From: Saccoglossus kowalevskii
Taxonomy: Eukaryota > Hemichordata > Enteropneusta > Harrimaniidae
Direction: 5' to 3'
NCBI RefSeq assembly: GCF_000003605.2
Contig: NW_003143806.1
Coordinates: forward strand, 44,334-102,946
Length of the DNA stretch: 58,613 nt
The position numbers and the translations under genes are program-made. The notes under the pieces were generated by a model. That model saw only the letters and a program-made list of their open reading frames with translations, searched no databases and was not told where the DNA came from. Shown here piece after piece: positions 26,331 to 38,833 of the stretch (its first letter is position 1; each line of letters begins with the position of its first letter).

Positions 26331-29300
26331 AAAAAACCATAGGCAGGGTTTAATTCTTACTGTCTATGTTATGTTCAGTTTGGATCTGTCTCTGTTGCCC
26401 ATTGCAATTGAAATCGGCCTTTAAGCAAAACTACAACACAACAATAATTCTCAATTTGAACACACCTGTGCCAATATATATGCAAATTATGTCAATCATA
26501 TATTAGATAACATTTGACTTGGTTCACAAAGGTATAAATCAAGAAAAACTCAAAACATCAATAATCCACATCAGCTAGTTAAAACCAAATCAATACGTAC
26601 ACGCAGTAATTGTCATAGTAACATCATCATGTTAAGGGGCATCTGGGATGCGTTCATTTTAAAATGCAAATCAGCTATTCGGTATACAAGAATAAAAAAA
26701 AATGTTTGTTTATTTTGTAATTACAGCGAATTAATTTGACCCATCTATTAATATGATGTAGGTGAAATATAGAAACAGTATATTTACATTACGGATAGAA
26801 AGCAATACGGTAGTCACTTTAATATAAATGGCTCGATGTCTCGGGTAATATTTATATGATTTTACTCTGCCTCTGGTAGTTTTCTTTCTCTTAGTTAGAG
26901 ATTTATTAACATAGCATAACTCGCAGAAACTTGGCCATACAATTCCCAAATAATAGTACAGTAATTTGTATGAGCAAAATCTGGCAAGAACAATACCAAG
27001 AAAATCACATCGGCTACTACACTAACCTAGTTGACAGATCACGAAAAGCATATTACAAACATGCGTTCATCATTATTAGCAGGATAAATGTTTCATCCTG
27101 TCCACTGTTACAGTATTCTAACAAGTGTTTTATTTAAGCCAAAAGCTTACCACATATTTGCAAAATTCTACCTGTAAGTCTTACTATAATTGAACTTGGT
27201 TGGATTTTTATAGTAATATATATGATTGCAAAATAGGACGATGGTATGTACCATATATTTACAAATGAAGGAGATGCGATAGATCTGTTAGAGTTATTGC
27301 AACAGCGCTAGCAAAAACATCAACAATGAAGACAGCATATTCCCATTGTATAATTTGACATTCATCTACGGTGATACAGACAAGAGGAAAATAAAATATA
27401 CTGTCATTTTCTGGAAAATGAAAAATTGTAACACGAACGATAAATAATTTACAAAATAATATCATAAATTACTTTATTTATTTATTTATTTGAATATATC
27501 CCTCCTTTTTTCTTCAAAAGTATAGGGTATGAAATGTGATTTAAAAGTACTAGAATATAATTATATAGTTCCCGTCAAATGGCGAAGGTATTGTCTAAGA
27601 GATGTATGTTATATACTGGTGCATACATTGTATAATACATTGCTGCATGTGTTCCCGGGAATTATTCCTGCGATTTTACGCGGTTCGGTTTGATTTGCTC
27701 AGTGCTGGGACTTATCCATTAACACTTAGAGTGTCCCACTGAGCTACTTCAATACGTGCCTGAAACGTTGCTTGTCTGCGCTATGGGGAGTTGGTCATCA
27801 GTCGTACTAGTTCACCTTGCTGTCTGATTTTAAGAATTTTCAGATCAAAACGGCTGACGTAATAAGATAACATCGCGGCATGTGACGTGAAACGTGTGTG
27901 ATGATTACAGCTTCGTGATTTGCACTTTCATCAAAATTTACCAATTAGTTTCTTTGCTCTAATGCCATTGACCCTTATCCAAAACGCCTGTTTGTACAAC
28001 TTACATCTGACTTGAAACATGATTCATTACAAGACTAAGTCAACATTATTTAAATGCAGTCTAAGCACAATATTGTCTCCAAGGTTTACTGAGATGCATC
28101 AATGAACACGAACATTTTGGGGAAAAATATAGGCGTCCACCTCAAATATAAGTAAATCAGGCGTGTATGTGATTGTAATTGGTCACGCTCATACCAGGGA
28201 TCATACAATGTCGCTGATAACACATCCTGATACATTGTCGTTCACTGAATACTCGTGTAACCCTTCGTGCATTCAAACAAATCACAATACAAAATTTCAA
28301 TTGGTGGCAAATATACAAATATCGATTTGTTACGAATACATCAATTATCCAGTAATGGAAAGAATGTAGTTATTGAACGGATTGAACGGAACATGGAATA
28401 TACCTTAGTCAGACACAGAACACTCCCTGTGACAGCAAACTCCAATATATGCCATTGAATGTAATTCTTTGACATTTATTTCAACATCAATTTAATCGGT
28501 CACTTTATTCTTTGTATTCAATGTGTTTGTTTGAATTGAAAACCGCTGCATCTGCTTATATATGGGTGTGGATTTTTTTAGAAAATGGCGGACTGACACA
28601 TTTAGAGTGGAGTACTCAGCTGGTTGATTTTTTTAATTGTGCCATTACCAGTGTGGTTGAATCGACTTAATTTGTAGGATGTAATCTTTGATTCATTGCG
28701 TCTATGTGTGAAATAACCTTGCTTTTTGACATTGTCGTCTACTAAGTATAATTATAGTATGGTACGTATAATGGGAATTATACTATGCTATCGTTATTGA
28801 ATAGGAGCCAGAGTCGGAATATTTTGTGATTTTTTTTTAAACTAACCAACTAAAAATATGAACAAAATATTCACCAAATAGCATGTAAGCTGCTTTTTTA
28901 AATCATATTTATTTTATTTTTAACAACTACGAAAGCTAGAATAATGTCATGGTAGATTTAAAATGCATTAAGGTAGAATGCTACTCGTGTATACACGTGT
29001 AAAAATGGTCTTTTCGCCGGAACTTACTGTAATTCAACTATCTATTTTTTTAGAATATTTTCGATATTCTCTTCAATCATTTGGCGAGACAGGAAATGCT
29101 TGTCCCTTTATCGAGTGTAATTAAATGGCTCATATTTTAAAGATTAATTATTGGTTGGGCTTGTTGAAAAAAAAATAATCCAATCACTGTATAGTGAGAG
29201 AAAAGAAACATAATGTTTCGCAAACCTATGACAAAGTGTCACTTTCTCGCCCTGCAGTGGTTTTGCAATATTTTATCTATAATGGCAATAGCGTCTCTTT

Positions 29301-30110
29301 ATTTAATGTCATTATTATGCAAATGAGGTATTTATTCGAGTACATGACATGTTGATTTTGTGTTAAAAACTAATCAAGTTGAGGAGTTATTGTACGTCAC
29401 CAAAATACGTGTGTAGGGAAGTACATGTATATTGTATTTGAAATGTGGGCTAATACAGAGACGTACACACGAGGGAAACATATTTCTACGATAACTGCCC
29501 AGAGGAAGGAAACACCTGCATGAAAGAAAGCAATATGGATTAAGTTTATTACTAAGAAGAAGTTTAGTATGTAAAAGTTGACGGAAGCTACGAACAATGC
29601 ATGATGAGGGACATTCGACACTGTGAATAGTTCCGCTCGTTCATCTTTGATGACAGCGGTGCCGGTAACAAACGAGTACATTCCCACTGGATGTGAACAC
29701 ATGTTGAAGGTGAAATTGGAGGCAACTACTCACAATCCTATTATGGCGATTCCATTATTTTTGTTAATATATTTTTCTATTATTCATTTTTTTGCCACTT
29801 ACTTTTTAGTATCGTAGTTATGATTTGCAGTGCTATTTACTTGTTTTATTACACAGTGATTCGTTAAGTAACCGCTGGGAGATAGCGACTGGTTGAGGTA
29901 AACAACTAATTATCTTTGATTTACCCAAAGGAAAAATGCGACTATCTACTATGACAAACAAATCGATAAACACTTTTTTTCAAAAAATAAGTAACCGTTA
30001 TAATATGCGTACGCCATGAACTTGCTCCTCGTTTCAAATCACCGCCCGAATAAATAAGTGGGAGTATGTCTCATGATATAAGCTTTAAAAAGTGTTCTTT
30101 TTTTCTTATA
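26331..30110. other. Intergenic, weak exon-like segment only
   Basis: No confident gene. A (TTTA)n tract lies at about 27474-27490. A minus-strand fragment near 27705-27770 contains GTAGCTCAGTGGGACACTC, like a tRNA D-arm, without the rest of a tRNA. The minus-strand frame at 29397-29750 has protein-like composition at its start and a good internal acceptor (TTTCTTTCATGCAG), but no family is recognisable. Confidence 0.45.
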
Positions 30111-30742
30111 ACGCTCGTAACATTGGAGTAATATTTGATGACACCCTTCAGTACAGAAAACATATCACCACTACACCACTACATATCAAGTATTTACATG
30201 CACATCCGACGTATGGGACACATCCGACAGTATCTATCCGCTGAAACCTGTTCTAAATTTCCATTCTTGTTGCTAAACTGGACTATGGCAATGCCTTACT
30301 ATATGGCTTACCTGACACACAGATACATCTACTTCAATGGGCACGGAATTGTGCTACTCGTCTCATCACACGTTCAAAGAAGTTCAACCAATATTACCCC
30401 TGTTCTATATCAATTACATTGGCTCCCAGTTATTTACAGAATTCAATTCAGGATTCTACTACTCACATACAAGGCACTTCATGGATTAACCCATACATAC
30501 AGTGCCCAGAACCAGACATATGGCGATCGCTCATTCTCATTCTCACATGCTTCTCCGTCATTATGGAATCAGTTACCAACAGACATTCGTTCTGCAGCCA
30601 GTTTAAACATTTTCAAATCTAAACTCAAAACTTATATGTTTCAGAGAGTATTTCTGTGAACTGACAGCGTCATTGGGCATCATCGTGGTGGATATTAGGC
30701 GCTATATAAACTCTTAATTATTATTATTATTATTATTATTAT
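30111..30742 (+). mobile_element. 5'-truncated, frame-broken non-LTR retrotransposon (CR1/L2/jockey-like) 3' end
   Basis: The sequence encodes the region C-terminal to the reverse transcriptase domain. It opens in one frame with Asn-Ile-Gly-Val-Ile-Phe-Asp-Asp at about 30118. After a frameshift it continues in another frame, with HIRQYLSAE, then ITPVLYQLHWLPVIYRIQFR and ILLLTYKALHGL, then SPSLWNQLP and FKSKLKTYMF. The Tyr-Gln-Leu-His-Trp-Leu-Pro-Val segment is the hallmark of the C-terminal part of CR1/L2-like LINE proteins. After the stop comes a short 3' UTR with GGCGCTATATAAA and an (ATT)n tail, the usual 3' end of such LINEs. The catalytic part is missing, so the copy is dead. The 5' junction lies near 30111. 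Confidence 0.85.
30716..30742 (+). repeat. (ATT)n tail of the LINE
   Basis: A run of ATT/TTA repeats directly follows the LINE's GGCGCTATATAAACTCTT end. It is best read as the element's own 3' terminal repeat. Confidence 0.85.
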
Positions 30743-33700
30743 AAAACATAAATGTGAAGAGTTGTATAGAGTATATGTATGCTTCACATGTATCACGTGG
30801 TTGTTCTTAATAGCGAGATGCCAAAGTACAGGACAAGTCTGAGATGTAAAACCCGAGTATATCATATCAATAAAATCCACAATCTTAGTAATGCACTACG
30901 TTTCAAGACAAGACAGATTACCATTGATTTGCTCTTGACCTTCGACCTAAGAGGAGCATACGCACTCCAGAATGACGAGTATCTACTTTGTGTGTCCATC
31001 AGTCATAAATTACCACGAAGTCGAGCCACCTCAATAAAATAGCAATCACTGGAAAGCATTTATATTTACATCAGTCGACAAAAACATTAATAAGTACATC
31101 GAGTCCAGGGAAAGTGAAAATCATCGTGGTTTCATTAGTTTTATTTCAGTATAGTTATTAATATTACCCAACTACTTCTGGGAGCGCGTCGAAATTACAT
31201 GGATTGCATGCGGCTGATTGATTGGCAATTTCGGCGGTTGTGTGTGTGATCATCCTGAACAGGGCCAAGAGATGCATGCTGGCGGCTAGATAGATTACGT
31301 CACGGTAATTGGGTTAGTTCACGTGGTTTGGGTGATTGTACGGCACACGTCAATCAAACGTGAAAAACCAAAAAAAAACATCAGGAGAATGGGGTAACTA
31401 TAGCAATAATAGAAAGAACCATCTCTCATAATCCGTGCTGGCGTCGGGACTAATGATTTCATAGACGAGAGTGGGACCTCGGGGTCAACAGTTGCATCAA
31501 CTCGCTAAATGAGTTCACGGAATAAGTCAAACTTAGTATCCCATGAAATCACGATCAACAACCAACCGTATCTACGACACAACTGAACGAAGAGGGCGTT
31601 GTACTGGTTAGATGACATCATAGTATCTTTAAAGCAAATGTCACAGATTCGCTGTCTTAAGCTTCCGATAATAGTAAAATAAAACAAATGCGACGAAAAA
31701 AATGAAACGAAATATAGATGCTTCCTAGTTAAAAAAATGTACGTGATAGAATTATATTAATCGCGCATTTTCTGTTCATGTGGAACACTGATTTAATGTC
31801 AAAAACATCGACATTGACATGCGCACAGCGCAAATGTATATTGTCAAAGGCTGATATCATTGAAAGGTTGGCGTTTAAAATAACATTCATGGTCAGGCAT
31901 TTATCGTACGTATTGATGAACGGTTACAGAAAATGTCAAATTTTAATCGCTTTACGCTTATAAATATCACATGCTTATCCTGAAACATTTTTGTCAACTC
32001 GCTTTGAAATTAGATTATTTACACACACATAACTTAACAGCGCACATCATTAGCTCAGACAATTACTTTATACTGTTTTGTTGTCGAATATTATAATAGG
32101 CACAGTATTCATGACATCATGTATCATATGACCAAGCACATAACACGTTCATACTGCATAATATACCACAACCTCATCCACACTGACGAATGTTTGATAT
32201 AATCACCTTGAAGTGCATTTTCTATAGAAGAAGACCCAGCAGAGATGTAATTCGCCCACAATAACCATGGCAATAATACATTATATAAATTCATCTATGC
32301 TCGTAACACATTATAATTATGTTGAATAAACCAGCTGTTACCCACATACCTACATGGCAGGCTTAGACACATATGTTACCACATAGTCCATTAAAAGTAT
32401 CGTTGATAATACAATATTATTTAAAAGGTCAACACATGACCTCATATACTAGGATATTTGCTTACAGCGTTTTCATTAAACGCGTCGCTAATATATATGA
32501 ATAAACTGTTTCTTGTGATATTTGTGAAATTCGATAAAGGTAGGACTGCTCTGAAGGTACGAAATTTGAACTCGCAATAGCCAATCATATGTAATGGTTA
32601 GCTCTACAGGTTCAAGTTCGTCACATGGAAACAGCATACAAAAATGCCACACGTTGCCTCTTACACGCAAAATGTGAAACGTTTAGCTCAAAATGCCGGT
32701 AATTTAAACGTAATTCACTGGACCGTAGATTTATCGTTAAACTCATTATATACAATCAAAGGTGTGAATAGGTATTTTGGAAAATTGCCCACGACTTGAT
32801 AACCAGTAATTACCATTATACTAGAACAGCACGCTCATTAGCGTACGTTTGACCGACTGCGACTTTCTTTCACCAAGAACTCGCCAGTGGCGACCCAAAA
32901 GGTCGGAATCGTGCACATACATAATTACTGAATTGAATGCAAGTGGCGTGCAGATGTATATAATTTACTCCCACATGTTGTTGTGCATCTGTTTTTAACT
33001 TCATTCAAACGATAATGGTTAAAGTATAGAAGACGCGATGCAAAGTTAACCTAGCAGTCGACTTGTATTCGTATGACGTATTTGAATAAGCAATTAATAA
33101 TCGTCAATTTTAACAGTCAAGTACAAATCGAGGCCCGAGACGATTGCTATTTTCATGTTTATAAGTAGTATCCGACATTTAGACCCAGTTTATATATTTC
33201 TACACAGACTAATATACACGTTGTAATATCGCTGTATATTATCCAATTTGAAACTATTAAATGTAAACAGTTGCATTCGTCCTAAATGTGTGTTTTATTG
33301 GGGTGTTGCCAAATAATCTAATAAACAGTCGTATCAATAATGTACACTCATAATATAAACACATTAATCAAATGTTTTGTCAAATTTCATAATAGTCATA
33401 ATAGCTTTGTCGGATGAATGGTACTATCACTTCGACTTGCATATTTTATGTACTGTATTGCAATCCGGTTTGACGTATTTGTCTGTTATCTTTGTTTTTG
33501 TTAGCATATGGCACAAAGTGCCAGTGGCCTGCTGTACATTTTTTGAATACATTAATATTATTACAAATGAAGATAATAAATTATCTTTACTAGTTAATTT
33601 CGATGTATGGCGATCAAGACCGTATTAACGTTCACAGGTTATCACTGACATACATACAGATCTCTAATCGTTACGAACACGTGCGCGTTCTGAGATATAT

Positions 33701-34501
33701 TATTGAGAAATTGAATAAGTCAGAAGCAAAATGTGGTTAATTACTATTCTTGCTGTGGTGTCATCTGTCAACTCCTCTACTTGTCACAGAGCCAAATAAA
33801 TTGCACATGGTCCAGTTTTTCTTGAATACAATTGACATTTTATTGACCAACTCGAGCAGAATATTTAATAATAAAAAAAACGAATAGCAGCGCCAGAACA
33901 GAACAGAACAGCATAGTTGTGTTATTGGCAATGTGCAGTCAGTTGCCAACACGGTTAGATCATCAGACATAACGGGGTATAATCACGTACCCAAACATGT
34001 GCAATCAAATAAAAATAGACGTGTAATTGGTGTCACATTTTGGAGGGTTTCAAAACTTTAATGTAATAAGTAATTTGAGCACAAATCACACATATTTATT
34101 TATGCGGTATAACAGATTACCAAAATTTTTCATAAAAATAAACTGAATATCGATTTCCAATAAGTCGAGAAATCCATGAGTACTCAACTTATAACCTACG
34201 AATATTTTCATCATATGTGAGAAACAACACGTCTTGGACCAATAGGAATAGCGTAAAAGGTCGGTATTTTTGTGATGATTTACTTTATTGGCAGCGAACT
34301 ACCCGTAGGCCGAGTATTACGTAACCACGATGACGAAGGAGTATTGATGATTAATTCTAGCAAGTAGAATCATGGAAATTGATTGTCATCCAGACATTGA
34401 TGCAAGTATTCATGTCGTTAGGCAATGCTGCGTTAGCATTGTCCACTCTTTGTCGTTATATCGTGTTGTGATAGCTATGAAAAATTGTTAAAGTAAATGC
34501 A
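30743..34501. other. Intergenic, nothing recognised
   Basis: No exon, RNA gene or repeat array that I can support. The segment 31190-31350 is somewhat richer in G+C and CpG but has no open frame or promoter motif I can name. Confidence 0.5.
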
Positions 34502-35373
34502 AAACAAGCAGCCTCTCGGCTGAGATAGCTCCGATGTTAGCAATGCACATTTCAATTAAATAACAGAAGATATCATTAGAAAATGAACAATATGTATAAG
34601 TATCAAAACAATCAGACTTGCGGTTTTCAACAAGAAGTGGAAAATATCACTTTTTACCAAAAATTACAAAAATATTCATCAAAACTAGAGAATTGAAGAT
34701 ATCATCATGAAATGAACAAATCAGAGTTAGAACCACATGTAGTACCTATATATGTAATATCAAAGCAATTGGACTTGAGGTTTTTAACAAGAAGTCGAAA
34801 ATATCACTTTTTAACGAAAATGACAAAAATATTCACCAAAATTAGAGAATTAAAGATATCATTACAAAATGAACACATCAGAGAGAGGTCCACATGTAGT
34901 ACCTATATAATTATGTAATATCAAAGCAATTGGACTTGCGGTTTTTAGCAAGAAGTCGAAAATATCACTTTTTACCAAAAATTACGATAATATTCACCAA
35001 AATCAGAGAATTGAAGATATCATTACAAAATGAACAAATCTGAGAGAGGTCCACATGTAGTACCTATATATGTAATATCAAAGCAATTGGACTTGCGGTT
35101 TTTGACAAGAAGTTGAAAATATCACTTTTTACATGACAGAAATATTCACCAAAATTAGAGAATTGAAGATATCATCATGAAATGAACAAATCTGAGAGAG
35201 GTCTACCCAAGGTACATATACACCAAGTATCAAAGCATTCAGGCTTGTAGTTTTCAAGAAGAAGTCGAAAAAGTAAGACATTGACACGGACGACGACGAC
35301 GGACGACGGACAACGACGGACAATCACTCATATGATAAGCTCCGCTCGACAAAGTCGACAGCGGAGCTAAAAA
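34502..35373 (+). mobile_element. Terminal-hairpin tandem-core element, copy E (most complete)
   Basis: This 872-bp copy shows the whole family plan. The left end is AACAAGCAG with an AGCC-TCTC-GGCT hairpin and TAGCTCCGATGTTAGC. Then come about four core monomers, with the landmark TATCACTTTTTA at 34645, 34802, 34963 and 35120 (periods 157, 161, 157 bp). The right end is CATATACACCAAGTATCAAA, a GAC-rich tract, CAATCACTCATATGATAAGC and a strong terminal hairpin at 35338-35368, followed by AAAAAG. The family's left motif TAGCTCCGCTGT and right motif ACAGCGGAGCTA form a 12-bp subterminal inverted repeat (exact in copy F's left end). It has no protein. The plan matches HINE/DINE-1 and oyster pearl elements, which are moved by Helentron proteins; that assignment is inferred. 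Confidence 0.75.
35338..35368 (+). other. Right terminal hairpin of copy E
   Basis: AGCTCCGCTCGAC pairs with GTCGACAGCGGAGCT across an AAA loop, with a two-base bulge. The same stem recurs at the right ends of copies F, G and, weaker, B and D. It is followed by AAAAA in the well-preserved copies. Confidence 0.8.
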
Positions 35374-36688
35374 GACGGTTCGAGTCATGAATGCGATGGG
35401 TTCTCACATTTCTTTTAATTCACTTCTGTGGAACTATATTCATTTGAAGGTATATGGCTGAACATAATACAAGAAGGTGAACTTCCTACTAGGTAAAAAC
35501 AAACGGGAAGGGGATGAGGGCTTCCGGTAGCAAATACAAATAGTTGCCATAACAACTGCCGGTGGCTGACAGGTAGAATGGAATACCTGTGTTGTGTTGG
35601 AGAAAACTGTAGCGAATGGGCTATAAATCACTAACAGTATATTAACTACAATGTAGACACAACACTCAAGGAATCTCTGTACTGATTGGCTAACATGTAT
35701 CCTCAACTGTCCATCGCCGAGCATTGTGGGTGATTTAAAATTGCACACTACAAAGTACAGTGTCATTTATGGCACCAGCGACAAGGTATCTGAGTAGCGT
35801 ACTGTAGCGAGCATATCCGATCACAACACGTGACGTAAAAAGTAGCCACTGTGATATAATATATCGGGAACGCAACTGTCCAGATGAGTTGACATTCAGT
35901 AGTGAACTTACACGTTGAGGCTTTACTGTGTAGAACGTGGGAAGCAAAGTATAGGTATGAACACTCTTGCAGCCTATTTCAGTATGTCTGTTGACATGGG
36001 AATCCAAATATTTGAACAATAGTCCATAGTTTAACATATGAATGTTCCGCTCCAGTATATGGTGTTCATTTCATGCTAGAAAGAATTACATTATACCTAT
36101 CGACAATGCCAGGTAAACAACCTGACTTGACGTAAAATATTTCTGTAAAGGGTTGATTTATTCCGTTTGCATTGCAATGGTCAGCAACACTTTAATAAGC
36201 ATTGCTAATATTGACACCTATTCAGACAAGCGATATGGCATCGGCGATGGCTTACTTACTTGAAACTTGCCTGAATAACCATGAAGCTTACAGCATGTTT
36301 AGCTAATGCTCACCAGATCGTGAGCCAGCACTTGAGTCGCAGATAAAAATAAATTGCTAACATATGTGTTGATACAATAAATATATCAAGGAAGGAGTGA
36401 CGTTTTAGCAACTCTAGATATAGGTGTTTTAGGAACAATCTTAAATATTTTGGCTACCAGAATTTTTTACATTTTGCACCTCCCACGTTGTAAATGTACT
36501 TACTCAGTGACACTCTTTACATCATTGTACGGCAACGGTTTAATTAAAAACAACTGTAATTGAAATATGTTGCGTTCATAATGTTACTCATTAGAAATAT
36601 ATATTTGAAAAACGTCAACACTAATTCAATTTCGCAAACGTACGTGTGCCACTGATATGACAGGATATGTTCTCATTCTATTTTTCAG
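35374..36688. other. Sequence upstream of the GPCR exon
   Basis: It contains no recognisable exon or repeat. It is presumably intron or intergenic DNA, because a splice acceptor precedes the receptor exon and at least one 5' exon must lie further upstream. Overlapping minus-strand frames at 35440-36037 have no family resemblance. Confidence 0.45.
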
Positions 36689-36690
36689 GA
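36672..36690 (+). promoter_or_regulatory. Splice acceptor in front of the GPCR exon
   Basis: A pyrimidine-rich tract (TTCTCATTCTATTTTTCAG) ends in CAG at 36689. Together with the ATG 45 bases downstream it implies a spliced 5' UTR. The reading frame continues upstream of the ATG only for a few codons. Confidence 0.6.
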
Positions 36691-36733
36691 CTACTACGTG
36701 TTGACAGGCGACTCACAAACGATTGCATTGAAA

Positions 36734-37792
36734 ATGTCCGCCAATATGACTACTCCAGCGTCGGCCTTACAAGCCAATATTACCGGAAATAATTCTGCCA
36801 ACGACACGAGCCACGGATATCGACTGAATATGTGGGCAAATTATCCGGCCGTGCCACCGCTGCTGACTTTCCTGTGGGCAGTCTTAATGATTGTCGGAGT
36901 TGTTGGAAATTTAGGTTTCATCTATGTAAGAGCTCGTGTGCCCTATATGAAGACACTGACAAACTACTACCTCGTTAACCTCGGCATTGCCGACACCTTG
37001 TTTTTAATCTTACAGGTACCCGGGGAAATTCGAAACTTGTACTATTACGCAGATGACAGTCTGTGGCTCAATAAAGGCTATTGTATTGTGATGAACACCA
37101 TCTCCAGTCCGTGCCAGTATGCATCACTGTTCACCATGACTGTCATCGCTTTCGAGAGATACTTCGCAATATGCCGACCTTTCAAGATGAGCGGAGTAAC
37201 AAATAAAAAAGGAAGAGCCTTTCGCTTCATTGCCTTCATTTGGATCATGGGTATCATTGTCTCGGTGCCGACTTATTTAACTTGCAATCAAAATATCAGC
37301 CAAAGCCAAAACAAAAACTTGTTAATTGCGCTGTTTGTCATCAGATTGATAACATTTGTACCCTCGATGGTACTCGTGGCGGTTCTCTACATACAAGTGG
37401 GAAGAGCGTTGACGGAAAGGACGAACAAAGGAAGTGGTAAAGACGAGCAGGTTCGCAACGAACGCAAACAGGTGGTTCGTATGCTCGTGGTTACTGCAGT
37501 CGTATTCTTTCTGTGTATGATTCCGACGCAGGTATATACTCTAATCACCACGATGTCTGTGTTTGGAATCACTAAATATCCTACATTTAACGTGGGCTTG
37601 TCTATGTTTGCTATAAACAAGACCCTGATGTACATCAACTCAGCCGCCAATCCCATCATATATAATGCTATGAGCTCCAAATACCGGGTGGCATTCAAAG
37701 AAGCACTTGGCCCTCTTTGCTGTTGCGTGGAACAGCGGTCGAAACAGAAATATTACTACGATACAAGCAACCACACCATGGTAACAATGTAA
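36734..37792 (+). CDS. Class A (rhodopsin-like) GPCR, peptide-receptor type
   Basis: A 352-residue seven-helix plasma-membrane receptor, complete in one exon. The N-terminus has Asn-X-Ser/Thr glycosylation sites at N4, N15, N19 and N23. Helices lie at about 42-66, 77-99, 114-148, 164-183, 195-222, 248-272 and 286-310. Class A anchors are N59 in helix 1, D87 in helix 2 (NLGIAD), the C117-C184 disulfide pair, E141-R142-Y143 (the DRY motif, as ERY), W170 in helix 4, P210 in helix 5, P264 in helix 6 and N306-P307-X-X-Y310. C329-C331 is a likely palmitoylation site. The helix 6 motif reads Cys-Met-Ile-Pro, so the usual toggle Trp is Met262. Loop and helix patterns are most like peptide receptors (the TRH, ghrelin and neuromedin U neighbourhood). 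The ligand cannot be named. The ATG at 36734 has A at -3; the frame runs upstream only to the splice acceptor. Confidence 0.9.
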   Translation: MSANMTTPASALQANITGNNSANDTSHGYRLNMWANYPAVPPLLTFLWAVLMIVGVVGNLGFIYVRARVPYMKTLTNYYLVNLGIADTLFLILQVPGEIRNLYYYADDSLWLNKGYCIVMNTISSPCQYASLFTMTVIAFERYFAICRPFKMSGVTNKKGRAFRFIAFIWIMGIIVSVPTYLTCNQNISQSQNKNLLIALFVIRLITFVPSMVLVAVLYIQVGRALTERTNKGSGKDEQVRNERKQVVRMLVVTAVVFFLCMIPTQVYTLITTMSVFGITKYPTFNVGLSMFAINKTLMYINSAANPIIYNAMSSKYRVAFKEALGPLCCCVEQRSKQKYYYDTSNHTMVTM

Positions 37793-38833
37793 TCTAAATA
37801 CCACTGGACATACATATCTCACTTGTGATGAGCCTGAGGAGTCGATTTATAATAGCTGTATTTGTATTGCACATGACTTTTACTGTAAGTACAAAGGGAA
37901 TTCTTAACGTACTGTAAATATTACCTCGTTGTTAAATACAGATTTGACCTATTTATATAGTACTGAACAAATATAGGATATTTATATTAGATATTTATGA
38001 AGACCCCTTTCAGTATTTCAAATAACCAACTGCTAAATGTCAGCCTTCGCGTCGCGGAACGAAAGGCATTTTGATAACGCGTGTAAAGTTTACACAAAAT
38101 TCGAACACAATCTGCAATACCACCTTTTAAACTGTAAATATATATACGTTAAGAGAAAGCGAAGGTACTGGCTGTATTAAACGCGCATTCACTAGCATTC
38201 ACCAGTATATATTTGTGTTTCCGAGGTCGTTTCCTACTAGCTTGAGCAACCTTCTATGAATGACTTCACAAAACAATTTCAATTCAGTTTATATAGTTAT
38301 AAAATACGGTCAACAACCATAGTTTAAAGCGCCCATATATTTGCACCAGTGAGCAGCTGCTCAATGTAATTTGGTAACGTCACAGACGCACTGATGTGTA
38401 CACATATTTAATCATTATGACTAATATTACTCATATAACTTGATAAATTATAATAATTCATTTTATGACATCTTACACGCCCATATTTGCTTACATTTAA
38501 CAATGTGTGGAGTACGGGCAACAAAAACAGAAAATTTCATCGAAGATCGCCCGAGGGCCGGATGTATATATTTAGAATTAAAATAAACCGGTTGGAACAT
38601 AGATATTGTAATGCGAGTTAAACTAGAATGTTCTCAGCGTAAAAATACATTATTTTTTAAATCGAATGACGTAATTGTGATCGTTCTATTTACGGTGTTT
38701 GTGTTTTTGATGAAAAAAAAAATAGTATTACTATTTATTCTTAATTGATGGAATGTGTAGTGGATGTAGCCGTACGTCATGGTGTAATATTTCAATATTT
38801 TGTTCTCAATAAATATCATGATTGCATTATGCA
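37793..38833 (+). other. Probable 3' UTR and flank of the GPCR gene
   Basis: AT-rich with no further coding signal. The first exact AATAAA downstream of the stop is at 38582-38587 and another is at 38808-38813, so the 3' UTR is likely 0.8-1.0 kb. Variant signals occur earlier and could be used instead. Confidence 0.45.
38582..38587 (+). terminator. AATAAA polyadenylation signal candidate for the GPCR
   Basis: This is the first exact hexamer after the receptor stop codon, about 790 bases downstream. A second lies at 38808-38813. Confidence 0.4.

Noticed and set aside
25684-26424. Open frames over 200 codons on both strands
   Set aside because: They run through the N gap; only a few codons at the edges are real sequence.
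27705-27770. tRNA gene on the minus strand
   Set aside because: Only a D-arm-like GTAGCTCAGTGGGACACTC is present. There is no B-box and no paired acceptor stem.
30135-30659. 174-codon ORF as a host gene
   Set aside because: Its C-terminal half is the LINE protein tail and its N-terminal part is out of frame with the upstream LINE coding. It is a retrotransposon remnant, not a gene.
36698-36733. Upstream extension of the GPCR reading frame
   Set aside because: It would start at GTG just after the splice acceptor. The ATG at 36734 with A at -3 and the glycosylated N-terminus is the natural start.
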